The notes beneath the pieces are model-generated. The model was not told where the DNA came from, ran no database searches, and saw only the letters and a program-made list of their open reading frames with translations. DNA of 64,000 nucleotides from Odoribacter sp. (GTDB lineage: Bacteria; Bacteroidota; Bacteroidia; Bacteroidales; Prolixibacteraceae): the NCBI GenBank assembly GCA_013824715.1, contig PNOH01000005.1:80720-144719 (forward strand), written 5' to 3'. Positions within the stretch are counted from its first letter, which is position 1; every line of letters starts with the position of its first letter. Positions 1-9,116 of the stretch are shown piece after piece. Position numbers and translations under genes: made by a program.

Positions 1-113
1 TTGAAATTTGATTCATCCATGATAATCTCAACTTCGTCTTTGGTGAATTTACCCAAGAGCCAGATTAACTTATCGTAAACCTGGTCGTTTATTTTTAATT
101 TGAGCGTATGCAT
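1..113 (-). CDS. N-terminal part of an antitoxin-like small protein (cut by window edge)
   Basis: Reading leftwards from an ATG at 113-111 gives an open frame to the edge that begins MHTLKLKINDQVYDKLIWLL and continues with a lysine/glutamate-rich stretch. The start resembles small Bacteroidota antitoxins that precede RelE/ParE toxins. The rest of the gene and any toxin lie outside the window, so the assignment is an inference from about 37 residues. Confidence 0.45.
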   Translation of the reverse strand, partial: MHTLKLKINDQVYDKLIWLLGKFTKDEVEIIMDESNF

Positions 114-247
114 TGTTTCATATTTTTTCGTTTGTTCGCAATTCAAGTTTACTGTTTTCATCCGTGAATAATTTGTTTTTTAATGGCCAGATGGAACTCG
201 CCTAACAGTCATGCTCTTGTGTGAGTTATTCCTCATGGCTCGTTTCA

Positions 248-526
248 TTATGCATATCTTTCGAAAACAAGGGTGAAATAGTTAACTGTAAGTTCGTGAT
301 AATTACCTTTTCGCCGGTCACTAAGATTTATTGAACTGAAGAAAATTTCAGCTACTTTTTTTATGCCTAATAATTGAAATAAATGGAGTACTGATTCTTT
401 ATCCCCATAATTTAAAATGGTTTCAACCAGAAACTCGTTGCTGATTTCCTCTTTTTTATCTTCCGGAGTGTACCAGAAAAGATTGCTGTGCTGGCGAATA
501 AATTCTTTTATTTCAGGACTGTTCAT
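248..526 (-). CDS. Conserved small protein, usual partner of AbiEii-like nucleotidyltransferases
   Basis: This 92-residue soluble protein has no signal peptide or membrane segment. It contains the segments FWYTPEDKKEEISNEFLVE and LSDRRKGNYHELTVNYFTL. From memory, Bacteroidota proteins of this shape (possibly DUF6922) are often encoded beside AbiEii/AbiGii-type nucleotidyltransferases, and the remains of such a gene lie just upstream at 715-1067. A role as the antitoxin half of an AbiE-like pair is therefore suggested by context only. The start is the first ATG of the frame. No catalytic motif is visible. Because the neighbouring nucleotidyltransferase is broken, this gene is probably an orphan left from a decayed module. 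Confidence 0.55.
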   Translation of the reverse strand: MNSPEIKEFIRQHSNLFWYTPEDKKEEISNEFLVETILNYGDKESVLHLFQLLGIKKVAEIFFSSINLSDRRKGNYHELTVNYFTLVFERYA

Positions 527-714
527 TGACTTAATTTTACCAGATGAAGATACTAAAAAAACGAATTACATTAAAAACATCAATTTCACGGATTTGTAAA
601 CACAGATTTCGCTGATTAGAAAGGATTAGACGAATTCACTTCGACATTTCGGCATGTTTACTCTGAAGACCAGGAGACCGATGAATTACGCGAAAGATGT
701 CGAATACTTTAGGA

Positions 715-1067
715 TTATTTCCGCATGCGGTTCATTTTACACAAATCTTTTCGGTATTTTTCGGAGAAATCCATTACACAAAATGGTATCAAAACTGCTC
801 CTGAAGAGAAAAATGTAACTTTAACCTGTTCGATAAAAAATCGAGCTGGTAATCTTTTTCCTCCCTGATGAGCTTGTAATTTGGGAATTCTTTTGATATT
901 TCCCTTTTAATGGTAGTAGTTGGTATTTTCTCGCCATCGTATATAAAATCCAAATCTTCGCTCTGCCGGTGACCTATTTGTAGCGATAAGGCTGTTCCAC
1001 CAACCAGTGTGAATTTCTGAATGAAGGGCAAGAGGGCAAACTTGTCGAATAGTTCTTTTGGTAAAAA
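715..1067 (-). pseudogene. AbiEii-like nucleotidyltransferase toxin, frameshifted and truncated
   Basis: The frame reads LPFIQKFTLVGGTALSLQIG followed by HRQSEDLDF, the nucleotidyltransferase signature (GG...HRxSxDLDF) of AbiEii/AbiGii toxins. After LDFLSNR, near 820-832, the frame runs into a stop at 789. A one-base shift restores a family-like continuation (KVTFFSSGAVLIPF), which then stops at 715-717. Intact members are roughly twice this length, so the C-terminal half is missing. The N-terminus has no start of its own and is joined in frame to a dehydrogenase remnant (1068-1325). A non-functional remnant is the simplest reading. A sequencing error at the shift would not explain the missing C-terminus. 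Confidence 0.7.
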
Positions 1068-1325
1068 ACCCTTTACGTCATAAATTATAGTTAGTGGATT
1101 TGTTACGTTTTTAATAATTAATGATTTGAATTGTTTATGTGAAACTGCTAATATTATTACAGAATATTTATTCTCAGAATTCAAATTATTATATATGTGG
1201 ATACCATATTCAGTTTTCACTTCTTGCGGATCAGCCCATGGGTCATAAACATCCACTTCAATGTCGTTTTCACGCAGTTCGCGGTAAATGTCTATGGCTT
1301 TAGTGTTACGGATATCGGGGCAGTT
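1068..1325 (-). pseudogene. 3' remnant of a UDP-N-acetylhexosamine dehydrogenase (TviB/WbpA type)
   Basis: Translation starting [14 protein letters not shown] and ending YDVKG aligns without large gaps to the last ~90 residues of the intact dehydrogenase at 1987-3255. They share [32 protein letters not shown] and IIYDVKG. The two copies differ at about a third of positions, so this is a remnant of a different allele, not a fresh duplication. Homology begins two bases after the vapC stop codon and runs in frame into the AbiEii remnant. The ATG at 1256-1254 could in principle start a chimeric protein of 155 residues ending at 789, but neither half keeps a complete domain. Confidence 0.8.
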
Positions 1326-1327
1326 TA

Positions 1328-1708
1328 TTAATAAAAAGAAATTCCTTCAATGAAGTCAAAATCTTTTTTGTTATAAGTCAGTAAAGGATAACCAGTAATT
1401 ATTGAGGTGGCAGCAATCAGGCAATCGGGTACAGAAATAATTTGTTGGCCAGTTACGTAGGTTTGCATGATTTGAATTGCTTTTTCTGAGATTGCCAGGC
1501 TTAAAGGGATACCATAATATGATTCAAAGATTTTATTAATGGCTTCCTTTTTCGAAATTGTATTTGCACCTATTAATAGCTCAAGTTGTGTGATGACAGA
1601 ATAGGCGGTATAACCCGATATCACTTTCAAGTCGTTAATTGCTTGGACATCTTTTCTGAATGCTTTTATCAATACACAACTATCAATAATTATGAGATCT
1701 TTGGCCAT
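1328..1708 (-). CDS. vapC: VapC-type PIN-domain toxin (putative ribonuclease)
   Basis: This 126-residue single PIN domain carries the expected acidic residues: the N-terminal IIDSCVLI aspartate, the mid-chain glutamate in TQLELL, SVPDCLIAATSI, and a C-terminal NKKDFDFI. VapC toxins are Mg-dependent RNases that cut tRNA or rRNA and are neutralised by the VapB-like protein encoded just upstream. The start codon lies inside the upstream antitoxin gene (19-base overlap), which is typical of a co-translated pair. The pair sits between an intact tviB-like gene and the 3' end of a second tviB-like allele, so it marks a recombination or insertion site. The cellular target is not predictable. Confidence 0.85.
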   Translation of the reverse strand: MAKDLIIIDSCVLIKAFRKDVQAINDLKVISGYTAYSVITQLELLIGANTISKKEAINKIFESYYGIPLSLAISEKAIQIMQTYVTGQQIISVPDCLIAATSIITGYPLLTYNKKDFDFIEGISFY

Positions 1709-1935
1709 GCTTGCTTTCTTAATTCATCCAAAGTTGGGAAATCAGCTAGTTGATCAAAAAATACAAATGGGTCGTTAGTATTGCTTGTAGGTGCAATTAT
1801 ATCAATTTTTTGCTTTGTTTTATTTACCTCACTTATTGATATGGATGCATGATCATTCTTTTCTAACTCTTTAGCTAAAAGAATCAAGGCATTGAATGCA
1901 GGTTTATTTTTTTTTATTCTGATTATTGTTTCCAT
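1690..1935 (-). CDS. VapB-like antitoxin
   Basis: This 81-residue protein overlaps the start of vapC by 19 bases. It has a short basic N-terminus (METIIRIKKNKPAF), an alanine/leucine helix and a C-terminal tail with aromatic residues (FFDQLADFPTLDELRKQAW) of the kind that wraps around a PIN active site. I do not recognise a named DNA-binding fold. The antitoxin role rests on size, overlap and order. By analogy it should bind VapC and repress its own promoter in the short gap at 1936-1986. Confidence 0.65.
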   Translation of the reverse strand: METIIRIKKNKPAFNALILLAKELEKNDHASISISEVNKTKQKIDIIAPTSNTNDPFVFFDQLADFPTLDELRKQAWPKIS

Positions 1936-1986
1936 GCTGTATAATTTTATTCAAAAATACAATAAAACTTGATTTGTGTCACAACA

Positions 1987-3255
1987 TTATAGTTTTCCAT
2001 CTGTCAATTCTTTTTTCAGAATTCCTTTTACATCATAAATAATACAACCGTTGTCTTTGTGATCCTGTAAATTTATTGTCATAAACTCGTGATGTGCTAC
2101 GGCTAAAATAATTGCCCCATAATTGTTCCCAGTTGGATATTCAGTAATAGTTTTTATGCCGTATTCGTGTTTTACCTCGGCAGGATCGGCCCAGGGGTCG
2201 TAAACATCTACTTCAACATCGTATTCACGAAGTTCATGGTAAATATCAATGGCTTTGGTATTGCGGATATCCGGGCAGTTCTCTTTAAATGTAATGCCTA
2301 ACATTAAAACTTTTGCTCCTTTAACTGGTGTCCCTTTCTTAATCATCAGTTTTACTACCTCATTGGCCACGTATTTTCCCATGCTGTCGTTAAGGCGGCG
2401 CCCGGCAAGGATAATCTCGGGATGGTAACCATATTCCTGTGCTTTTTGTGCCAGGTAAAAAGGATCAACACCAATACAATGGCCACCAACCAAGCCAGGT
2501 TTAAAGGGCAGAAAATTCCATTTGGTACCGGCGGCTTCCAACACAGCATGAGTATCAATATTCATCAGGTTAAAGATTTTGGCCAATTCGTTTACAAAAG
2601 CGATGTTAATGTCGCGCTGTGAGTTTTCAATTACTTTGGCTGCTTCGGCCACTTTAATGGTGGGGGCAAGATGTGTTCCGGCTGTAATAACAGAATTGTA
2701 AACGGCATCTACCTTTACTCCAATTTCGGGAGTGGAACCGGAGGTAACCTTTTTTATTTTCTCAACTGTATGTTCCTTATCGCCCGGATTAATACGTTCG
2801 GGCGAATAACCTGCAAAGAAGTCAACATTAAATATTAGCTCGGAGACGCGCTCCACTACCGGGATGCAATCTTCTTCTGTTGCACCGGGATAAACGGTAG
2901 ATTCGTAAACAACGATGTCACCTTTTTTAATCACCTTGCCAATGGTTTCACTGGCTTTTATGAGAGGAGTGAGGTCCGGCCGATTATTGCGGTCAACCGG
3001 AGTAGGTACGGTTACTATGTAGAAGTTGCAGTCTTTGATTTTTTCCAGATCGGTTGTGCAAATAAAACCTTTCTGGATTGCTTCTTTTAACATCTCATTG
3101 CTCACTTCAAGCGTATCGTCATTTCCTGCCATTAGGGCATCTACTCTTTTTTGATTGATATCAAACCCTACGGTTTGGTATTTGGTGGAGAAAAGTCGGG
3201 CGAGGGGAAGGCCAACGTAACCAAGGCCGATAACGGCGATTTTAATATTTTTCAT
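1987..3255 (-). CDS. tviB: UDP-N-acetyl-D-glucosamine 6-dehydrogenase (TviB/VipA type)
   Basis: This NAD-dependent enzyme oxidises C6 of UDP-GlcNAc twice to give UDP-GlcNAcA, a capsule/O-antigen precursor, in the cytoplasm. The N-terminal Rossmann fold shows GLGYVG at 10-15. The central domain carries VPTPV and [11 protein letters not shown]. The catalytic cysteine is C260 in GGHCIGVDP, and the C-terminal UDP-binding domain has [11 protein letters not shown]. At 422 residues it matches TviB/VipA (about 425) and shares more with that group than with UDP-glucose dehydrogenases. A TviC-like epimerase lies upstream on the same strand, separated only by the GxxExxY gene, which supports the pairing. 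WbpA/WbpO names would be equally defensible. Confidence 0.85.
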   Translation of the reverse strand: MKNIKIAVIGLGYVGLPLARLFSTKYQTVGFDINQKRVDALMAGNDDTLEVSNEMLKEAIQKGFICTTDLEKIKDCNFYIVTVPTPVDRNNRPDLTPLIKASETIGKVIKKGDIVVYESTVYPGATEEDCIPVVERVSELIFNVDFFAGYSPERINPGDKEHTVEKIKKVTSGSTPEIGVKVDAVYNSVITAGTHLAPTIKVAEAAKVIENSQRDINIAFVNELAKIFNLMNIDTHAVLEAAGTKWNFLPFKPGLVGGHCIGVDPFYLAQKAQEYGYHPEIILAGRRLNDSMGKYVANEVVKLMIKKGTPVKGAKVLMLGITFKENCPDIRNTKAIDIYHELREYDVEVDVYDPWADPAEVKHEYGIKTITEYPTGNNYGAIILAVAHHEFMTINLQDHKDNGCIIYDVKGILKKELTDGKL

Positions 3256-3269
3256 AGAATTAAATTTTG

Positions 3270-3298
3270 TCCACAGATTACACGGATTAACACAGATT
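3270..3298. repeat. Inverted repeat, tviB-proximal copy
   Basis: A 29-base element built from 'cacagatt / cacggatt' units. Its reverse complement matches 3767-3795 at 27 of 29 positions. A shorter internal pair of the same kind (3312-3321 and 3353-3362) lies beside it. The two outer copies bracket the GxxExxY gene exactly. Confidence 0.85.
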
Positions 3299-3371
3299 AT
3301 TATTTAAAGAAGTCCACAGATTAAATATTTTTCTATCTGTGAAAATTTGTGTAATCTTTGGATAAAGGTTT

Positions 3372-3746
3372 TCATTTTACCATTCGTTTGTGTTGTAAAC
3401 TTTTTGATCCAAAATTGATTAGCAATCCGACTTTCGTTTTTGTTGCAGTAAGATAGTTTAAGAGCTGTGATTCATGATCACTATTCAGTGCATTTAGTGC
3501 CTTGAGTTCAACAATGATTTTATCAAAACAAAAGAAATCTGCTGAATACTCTTTCTTTAGTTTTTCATTTTTATAATAGATATTGATAATCTTTTCCCTT
3601 ACGTAAGGAATGTTTTGGCTGATTAATTCAATTTCAAATGCTTCCTGGTAAACAGGCTCAAGAAAACCTGGCCCAAGTTCATTATGCACTTCCATTGCTG
3701 CGCCAATAATCAGGTATGTTTCATCTTTATAAAGAAAATCATTCAT
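3372..3746 (-). CDS. GxxExxY protein (PD-(D/E)XK-like fold)
   Basis: This 124-residue protein shows the family signature [17 protein letters not shown], where G..E..Y gives the family its name, followed by a nuclease-like core: the acidic [15 protein letters not shown] segment corresponds to the D...ExK motif of PD-(D/E)XK enzymes. Biochemical function is unknown; the fold suggests nucleic-acid cleavage or binding. It interrupts the tviC-tviB pair and is flanked by near-perfect inverted repeats (3270-3298, 3767-3795), so it looks like a small inserted unit. It ends normally and appears intact. Confidence 0.85.
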   Translation of the reverse strand: MNDFLYKDETYLIIGAAMEVHNELGPGFLEPVYQEAFEIELISQNIPYVREKIINIYYKNEKLKKEYSADFFCFDKIIVELKALNALNSDHESQLLNYLTATKTKVGLLINFGSKSLQHKRMVK

Positions 3747-3766
3747 TTTTCCATTTTTAAAATTAC

Positions 3767-3795
3767 AATCTGTGTTAATTTGTGTAATCTGTGGA
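3767..3795. repeat. Inverted repeat, tviC-proximal copy
   Basis: Mirror copy of 3270-3298 (27 of 29 positions identical after reverse complement). It ends four bases before the stop codon of the tviC-like gene, so the bracketed segment begins almost at the end of that coding region. Confidence 0.85.
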
Positions 3796-3798
3796 CTA

Positions 3799-4773
3799 TC
3801 AAAGGTTTTCCCAATACCACTGAACGGCTTCTTTTAAACCATCTTTCAGATTATATTGAGGTTTGTAGGCCAACATTTGTTTTGCCTTGTCAATGCTTGC
3901 TAACGAGTGTGGAATATCTCCAGTACGGTTGGGTCCGTGCATAATTTCAATGTTTGAAATTTCAGGATCGTACACACTCAAAAACTCTTTCAGGTAACCA
4001 ACCAACTGATTCAATGTTGTCCGATCACCGTATGCGGTATTGTAAACTGTATTTACTGCTATAGGATTGTTCGTAGTTAGAGCCAACAGATTCATTTGAA
4101 TCACATTATCGATGTAAGTGAAATCACGTGAATATTCGCCATCGCCATTTATCATGACAGGTTCGTGGTTCATCAATTGTTTTACGAAAAGAGGTATTAC
4201 CGCGGCATAAGCTCCATTGGGATCTTGTTTGCGACCGAAAACATTGAAATAGCGCAAGCCAATACATTCAATTCCGTAGGTACGCGAAAACACATCGGCA
4301 TACAATTCATCCACATATTTGGTTATGGCATAAGGCGAAAGTGGACGGCCTATTACTTCTTCCTCTTTGGGTAATGATTCTGAATCGCCATAAGTAGAAG
4401 AACTGGCTGCATATACAAATCTTTTTACTTTAGCATCTCTTGATGCTACCAGCATATTCAGGAACCCACTAACATTTACATCATTTGTTGTTATTGGATC
4501 ATTGATTGAACGTGGAACAGAACCTAAGGCAGCTTCGTGCAAAACGTAGTCAACGCCTTCAACAGCAAGCTTACAATCTTCCAAATTACGGATATCGCCT
4601 GTGATTAATCTAAATTCAGGATGGGTAAGCAAAGGTTCAATATTTTCTTTTTTGCCTGTCGAAAAATTATCAAGGCATACAATCTTGTTTCCCAATCTGA
4701 TTAATTCTTCACAAAGGTTTGAACCGATAAAACCGGCTCCGCCGGTTACGAGTATTTTAGTATTTGAGATCAT
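3799..4773 (-). CDS. tviC: UDP-GlcNAcA 4-epimerase (TviC/WbpP-like extended SDR)
   Basis: This extended short-chain dehydrogenase of 324 residues interconverts UDP-GlcNAc(A) and UDP-GalNAc(A) through transient C4 oxidation with bound NAD. The NAD motif GGAGFIG is at 11-17, the catalytic serine lies in AASSSTYGD (about 124-126), and the YxxxK pair is Y148/K152. [15 protein letters not shown] and [19 protein letters not shown] are hallmarks of the TviC/WbpP branch. With the TviB-like enzyme it should supply UDP-GalNAcA to a polysaccharide. It lies just downstream of the Wzz-like gene on the same strand, so it belongs to the polysaccharide locus. Substrate preference (acid or neutral sugar) cannot be read from sequence. 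Confidence 0.85.
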   Translation of the reverse strand: MISNTKILVTGGAGFIGSNLCEELIRLGNKIVCLDNFSTGKKENIEPLLTHPEFRLITGDIRNLEDCKLAVEGVDYVLHEAALGSVPRSINDPITTNDVNVSGFLNMLVASRDAKVKRFVYAASSSTYGDSESLPKEEEVIGRPLSPYAITKYVDELYADVFSRTYGIECIGLRYFNVFGRKQDPNGAYAAVIPLFVKQLMNHEPVMINGDGEYSRDFTYIDNVIQMNLLALTTNNPIAVNTVYNTAYGDRTTLNQLVGYLKEFLSVYDPEISNIEIMHGPNRTGDIPHSLASIDKAKQMLAYKPQYNLKDGLKEAVQWYWENL

Positions 4774-4821
4774 AAGATAATTTACAGTTTCAAGTTCTGG
4801 GTTCCAAGTTAGTGATTCGTT

Positions 4822-5943
4822 TTACGCAGTCTCGTTCCACCTTTTCTTTACCTCTTTCATAAATTCTTTTCCGAAAACAAAACCAACACCTATAATGCCT
4901 CCAAGAAAGATCCAAATGGTCACAATCATTGCTTTTTTAGGTTTTGATCTTTCCGCAGGTACAGTAACCGGCTCAATGATGGTAAAGACTGGGGTATCCA
5001 TTTTTACCTGAATTTTTGCCTGTTCGAGCTGTTTTGCAAGATCCTGAAAAACAGTAAAAGCGATCGTGTAGCGGGTTTGGATCCTGTCGGTTTCGATTTG
5101 CGACAATCCGCTGGTAAAATTTTTATTCCGGTCGCTCACAATTGCAAGGCTTACCTGGGCCTTTTCGAATTCGGCTTTGGTTTCGGTGTAACGGCCTAGT
5201 ATGAAATCGAGATTGGCTTCGGCTTTCTTTATTTTGAATTCGGTGATATATTGTTGTAGCAAATCCTGGGCTTTTTTTGCGAGTTGTGCAGAAACCAAAG
5301 CTTCGGGCATACGGGTTGAAAGGGTTAAATATCCCTCCTTGGCGTTCACTTCAAGAGAAACAATCTCATCCAACGCTTTTTTTACTGTATATTGATCTTT
5401 GGTCAGCAGGATGGGCTGTTTAGTTGAATCTCCCGGCAATCTTAATTCTTCAGGTTTCCCTTTAATAGCGCCGATGATTACACCGGGCAACCCAATGGTA
5501 TATTTCTTAATCGAACCTAGTACAGAAGATTTGCTGTATTTGGTATAATATTCGAACAGGGTAATGGGTTGCGAATGATCCTGAAAATTAAGCGGGGTAT
5601 CCATCATTTCCAATTGAAAGGGAATACTGCCGGTAATTTGAGGATAGATCATGGGTGAAAGTTCCGCACCCGGATTTATGTCAAGACTGATCCCTGCCAA
5701 TGCTGCCAGTCCGCCCAGTCCACCCATTTTCGATTGGCTGTCGCCCATCTGGGGAACCATTACCGTAGAGGCAGTATATTCTTTGGGTGAAAGCAGCGCA
5801 ACGGCAACTCCCAGTATTGCTCCGGAAATTACGGATATAATAATGGTTCTGCGTCCATTCCACATGGTTTTAACCAGTGCCAGGAGATCAATTTCGTCGT
5901 CAGCGATGGGTTTGGGCTGGACGGGTGATTGTTGTTCGGACAT
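4822..5943 (-). CDS. Wzz-like polysaccharide chain-length/co-polymerase protein
   Basis: This 373-residue inner-membrane protein has the Wzz layout: a short cytoplasmic N-terminus, a first membrane helix at about 33-51, a long periplasmic part with coiled-coil-prone helices (residues ~200-300) and a second helix at ~340-360, preceded by the proline-containing PAERSKPKK that is typical just before TM2. Members set polysaccharide length and couple polymerisation to the outer-membrane exporter. No cytoplasmic tyrosine-kinase domain is fused at the C-terminus. It lies between the Wza-like gene and the tviC-like gene, all read leftwards. Confidence 0.82.
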   Translation of the reverse strand: MSEQQSPVQPKPIADDEIDLLALVKTMWNGRRTIIISVISGAILGVAVALLSPKEYTASTVMVPQMGDSQSKMGGLGGLAALAGISLDINPGAELSPMIYPQITGSIPFQLEMMDTPLNFQDHSQPITLFEYYTKYSKSSVLGSIKKYTIGLPGVIIGAIKGKPEELRLPGDSTKQPILLTKDQYTVKKALDEIVSLEVNAKEGYLTLSTRMPEALVSAQLAKKAQDLLQQYITEFKIKKAEANLDFILGRYTETKAEFEKAQVSLAIVSDRNKNFTSGLSQIETDRIQTRYTIAFTVFQDLAKQLEQAKIQVKMDTPVFTIIEPVTVPAERSKPKKAMIVTIWIFLGGIIGVGFVFGKEFMKEVKKRWNETA

Positions 5944-6333
5944 ATGCTTTTTATTGAAGGATGGTGAGAGTTGTTAGTTTTTGATTATCAGTTTTCAAAA
6001 TTCGTAAAGTCATCCTAAGTATCTTGTTTCAGGATCTTCACCAAATAATACGAATCAAGTTTTGAAGATAAGAGAAATATAATGCCGTAGGCATCCGCCA
6101 GATGGCGGATAGCAATTCATGGTGTAAAATAGTTAGAATGCCGAAGGCATGGCAGATTTAGATCACCCTGCCCTGCCCGAAGCAGGCGGGCTGCGGCTGG
6201 CAGGCACTTCGTAGTTTATGAGCGTTTTCTATGCCATTTTCCATAATCATAACAATCCTTCGGGTTTTAAAAGATCCAGTCCTTGATTCGCACTACTTAT
6301 ATATTAGTTTTTGAGAATATGCTCTCTCTCAAT
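5944..6333. repeat. Wza-Wzz intergenic region with a cluster of short palindromes
   Basis: No gene is visible in this 390-base gap. It holds ATGCCgtaGGCAT (6082-6094), an adjoining 8-bp hairpin (6093-6100 with 6103-6110), ATGCCgaaGGCAT (6138-6150) and a GC-rich run of overlapping inverted repeats around 6168-6214. A sister element, GATGCCagaGGCATC, occurs at 20781-20795. They resemble dispersed extragenic palindromes. They sit inside an otherwise co-directional locus, where they could dampen read-through from the Wza-like gene to the Wzz-like gene. Confidence 0.7.
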
Positions 6334-9090
6334 TTAAGGGATTAACTGTTTTATTAGGAAATACATGGATAGTGTTGTGGTTGTTGCTGCCAAAGTTTTT
6401 GACCAAATAGCATCCCAGTCAGTTTTCTTGTTTTCTCCGGTCTTTTCTATTACGGGTGGCTTCATCTGCATGGTAATCATTGATCCCGATTTGGCATTGG
6501 GGTAATTGCGGAAAATAAATAAAAAATGTTTGGTTGACCGCATTTCATTGTTGGGTAGGGTTACAGTCACACTATTGCGATCTACCCGGTTCTGAAATCC
6601 TCCGGCAAATTTACGGATATACCAGCGGGCTGATTTAGGTCCCTGGTAAATGACGTTTTTAATATCGTTGTTGCCCGCATAGATGGAATATTGAGCCATC
6701 CGGGTTCCGTTTTCACGAATAGTAACCGTGTTTTCTAATCGGTTGATGTTGATCACATCTCCTTCGAACAGGATTGGATCGGAATTCAGGCTTCCGGCAT
6801 GGAGCATGGCTTTGTTTAAGTCCATACTTATATTGCCCCGGTTATGGTAGGTACGGAACAACTTGCTTCCATAAGGATCGGCATCACTTAGTAATCCACC
6901 TGCCATTTTGATGACATCGCTCAATTGTACCTGTTTTGATTCAAGAATATATGTTCCGGGGTATGATACTTCTCCGTTAATTTCTACTGTACGTCCAATT
7001 TTAAAATCGGGGGTTAAACGAACTACAACCTGGTCGTAAGGCTGCAAAGTAAAATTTTGCGGGCTGACTACCTGGTAACTTGAATCCACCTGGATAGTAA
7101 TCAAGTCCAGTCTTACTTTTTCGGTTGGCGAAAGCATGGTACGGAAAATTTCAACCCGGTTAAAAGCCGCACCTACATTAAATCCGCCAGCATTAATAAT
7201 CACATCGTGGACGGTAAGCGTTGGATCGTAAGTAAAACCACGGGGATTTTTTATTGCTCCGAATACCCTGACTTCACCAACATTGGTATAGGTTGCATTA
7301 TCGTAGATGTTCAATTGATCGCCTGCCTGTAATTCAATGTTGTCTGACTGACTCAATTCGATGCGGATGTATTTCACTTCAACCGGATTCAACAAGTTAC
7401 GCCGGAAGATGTAGGCAACCGGATACACGCTGTTTTTAAGCCCTCCTGCCAGCTCAATGGCTTGTTTTACAGTGAGTCGGTCGGTTAAAGCGAACGATTT
7501 TTCAAAAGGAACGCGAACCTGGCCATTTACTGCAATGGTAGCAACGTCTCTGTAGGTTGCCTGATCCATAATCCGAACCCGGTCGCGGGGTTGAAGCGTA
7601 AAATCATTTACTCCTGCAGGTGTTCCGGGGAAAGGAACAGTCAGTACTTCAACCGTCTGATCAGGCCTGATGCGTTCGATGAACAAGATGTCAGTTTTCG
7701 CTTCATAAGTGGGTTTGGCATTCCGAAGTAAGCTGCTGAGAGCCGGGCTGGATGAAAGATCATATTTGCCCGGGTAATAGACACTTCCTTCCACGTCAAC
7801 AAACTGATCCATTGGTTTGCCAATAGCTTTAATCCGGACAATATCACCGTTAAGGAGAGGGACTTTTGTTTTCCCGGAACGAATGTCTTCGAGGTTGTAT
7901 TCCATCAAACGTTGTTCGCCATTAACGTAGCGTTGAATTTGCACAAAATCGGGAAAAACATTCATGTTCACATCACCGGCATAGCGAATCAGGTCGGTTA
8001 AGGTTTCGTTCGGAAGCATCTCGTAAGCCATTGGCCGTTTGACTGCTCCTTCGATGGAAACCAGCAATTTAACTACCGGAACAAAAATAATGTCGTTATT
8101 CTGAAGGTCGAACCGGAACTGTGCTGCAGGGTCGTTCATGAAAGCATAAATGTCAATGGTTTTGCGAGTTTCGCCGCGGATAAGCTGGATAGATCGTACT
8201 GAACCGATATCGGTTGGCCCTCCGGCTGCAGATAAAGCATTAAGTGCTGAGTTTAAGGCTGAAATGGTAAATCCACCTGTAATTTTAGCTTCACCAAATA
8301 CATTCACCATGATGGTTCGTGCAGTTGCAATGGTCACAGCAAGCTGATCGGACCGGAAAGTATAGGATGAAGATAACCGATCTTTAATAACTTCCCGTGC
8401 CTGGGCCAGGTTGAGTCCTTTCAGAAATATTTTGGCACCTCCTGTGGGTTGAATAGATCCGTCAATTGCAATTTTTTGCTGAATATCGGTTTGTGAAGCG
8501 CCAAAAATAGTAATACGAATTTCATCGCCATCACCAAGTACATAAGTTTCAGGAGCCTGAGCGCCATCGGTGGTGCGAAAAACTTCAAGCGATTTATCGG
8601 TGAAGATCGAATGACCATAAATGTTGGCTACACCAGTTTTTACTGCCGCTGCCTGTACCACCCGCTGAGAAGCCTCAGCCGCAGCTTCCTGCATGGTAGT
8701 TACCGGTTCAACGATTGCCTTTTTCGCAGGCTGTTCCGGTGCTGCAATATTTGCCGGAGGAGTTGCCTGCGGATTATTTATTATAATTTGTGGAGCCTCG
8801 CTTTTTCCTGCTTTTTTTTCAGCCTGAAGTTCGTCTAAAACAGCAGTAACCCGTGCCTGGTATTGCGGAAGTTCGGCCGGAGGAATATTTTCCAAATCAA
8901 TTCCTTTTTGCAGTAGCCGTACCCGGACTTCACTTTCGGTCAGACCACGCTTTTGCAATTCGGCATTTATCTGGGCCATGACGGCAGGGGTAGCCGTTTG
9001 TGCCGGAACAACCAGGGAGCCCAGCATAAGGAAACACACCGCCAGTATCAGAATACGGAAGGACTGCATTTTAAGATTGGATGATTTCAT
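6334..9090 (-). CDS. Wza-like polysaccharide export protein with multiple SLBB domains
   Basis: This 918-residue secreted protein starts with a signal peptide (basic MKSSNLKMQSFR, then a hydrophobic core to about residue 31). A low-complexity alanine/proline/glutamine region follows, then a polysaccharide-export (PES) domain starting near YVLGDGDEIRITIFGASQ (~180). A long series of SLBB repeats comes next, each marked by a GxVxxPGxY-like strand (for example VDVEGSVYYPGKYDL and VEINGEVSYPGTYIL). A hydrophobic segment closes the C-terminus. This is much longer than Wza of enterobacteria (about 380), as is usual in Bacteroidota. It should form the outer-membrane or periplasmic channel for the exported polysaccharide. 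The regulator gene ends 26 bases upstream, consistent with one transcript. Confidence 0.88.
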   Translation of the reverse strand: MKSSNLKMQSFRILILAVCFLMLGSLVVPAQTATPAVMAQINAELQKRGLTESEVRVRLLQKGIDLENIPPAELPQYQARVTAVLDELQAEKKAGKSEAPQIIINNPQATPPANIAAPEQPAKKAIVEPVTTMQEAAAEASQRVVQAAAVKTGVANIYGHSIFTDKSLEVFRTTDGAQAPETYVLGDGDEIRITIFGASQTDIQQKIAIDGSIQPTGGAKIFLKGLNLAQAREVIKDRLSSSYTFRSDQLAVTIATARTIMVNVFGEAKITGGFTISALNSALNALSAAGGPTDIGSVRSIQLIRGETRKTIDIYAFMNDPAAQFRFDLQNNDIIFVPVVKLLVSIEGAVKRPMAYEMLPNETLTDLIRYAGDVNMNVFPDFVQIQRYVNGEQRLMEYNLEDIRSGKTKVPLLNGDIVRIKAIGKPMDQFVDVEGSVYYPGKYDLSSSPALSSLLRNAKPTYEAKTDILFIERIRPDQTVEVLTVPFPGTPAGVNDFTLQPRDRVRIMDQATYRDVATIAVNGQVRVPFEKSFALTDRLTVKQAIELAGGLKNSVYPVAYIFRRNLLNPVEVKYIRIELSQSDNIELQAGDQLNIYDNATYTNVGEVRVFGAIKNPRGFTYDPTLTVHDVIINAGGFNVGAAFNRVEIFRTMLSPTEKVRLDLITIQVDSSYQVVSPQNFTLQPYDQVVVRLTPDFKIGRTVEINGEVSYPGTYILESKQVQLSDVIKMAGGLLSDADPYGSKLFRTYHNRGNISMDLNKAMLHAGSLNSDPILFEGDVININRLENTVTIRENGTRMAQYSIYAGNNDIKNVIYQGPKSARWYIRKFAGGFQNRVDRNSVTVTLPNNEMRSTKHFLFIFRNYPNAKSGSMITMQMKPPVIEKTGENKKTDWDAIWSKTLAATTTTLSMYFLIKQLIP

Positions 9091-9116
9091 AAGGTATGTA
9101 TTTAGATGTTTTTTCT

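Noticed and set aside
640..704. Imperfect inverted repeat (ttcgacatttcg and cgaaagatgtcgaa) in the decayed patch
   Set aside because: It could be the end of a lost mobile element, but there is no transposase or target duplication to support it.
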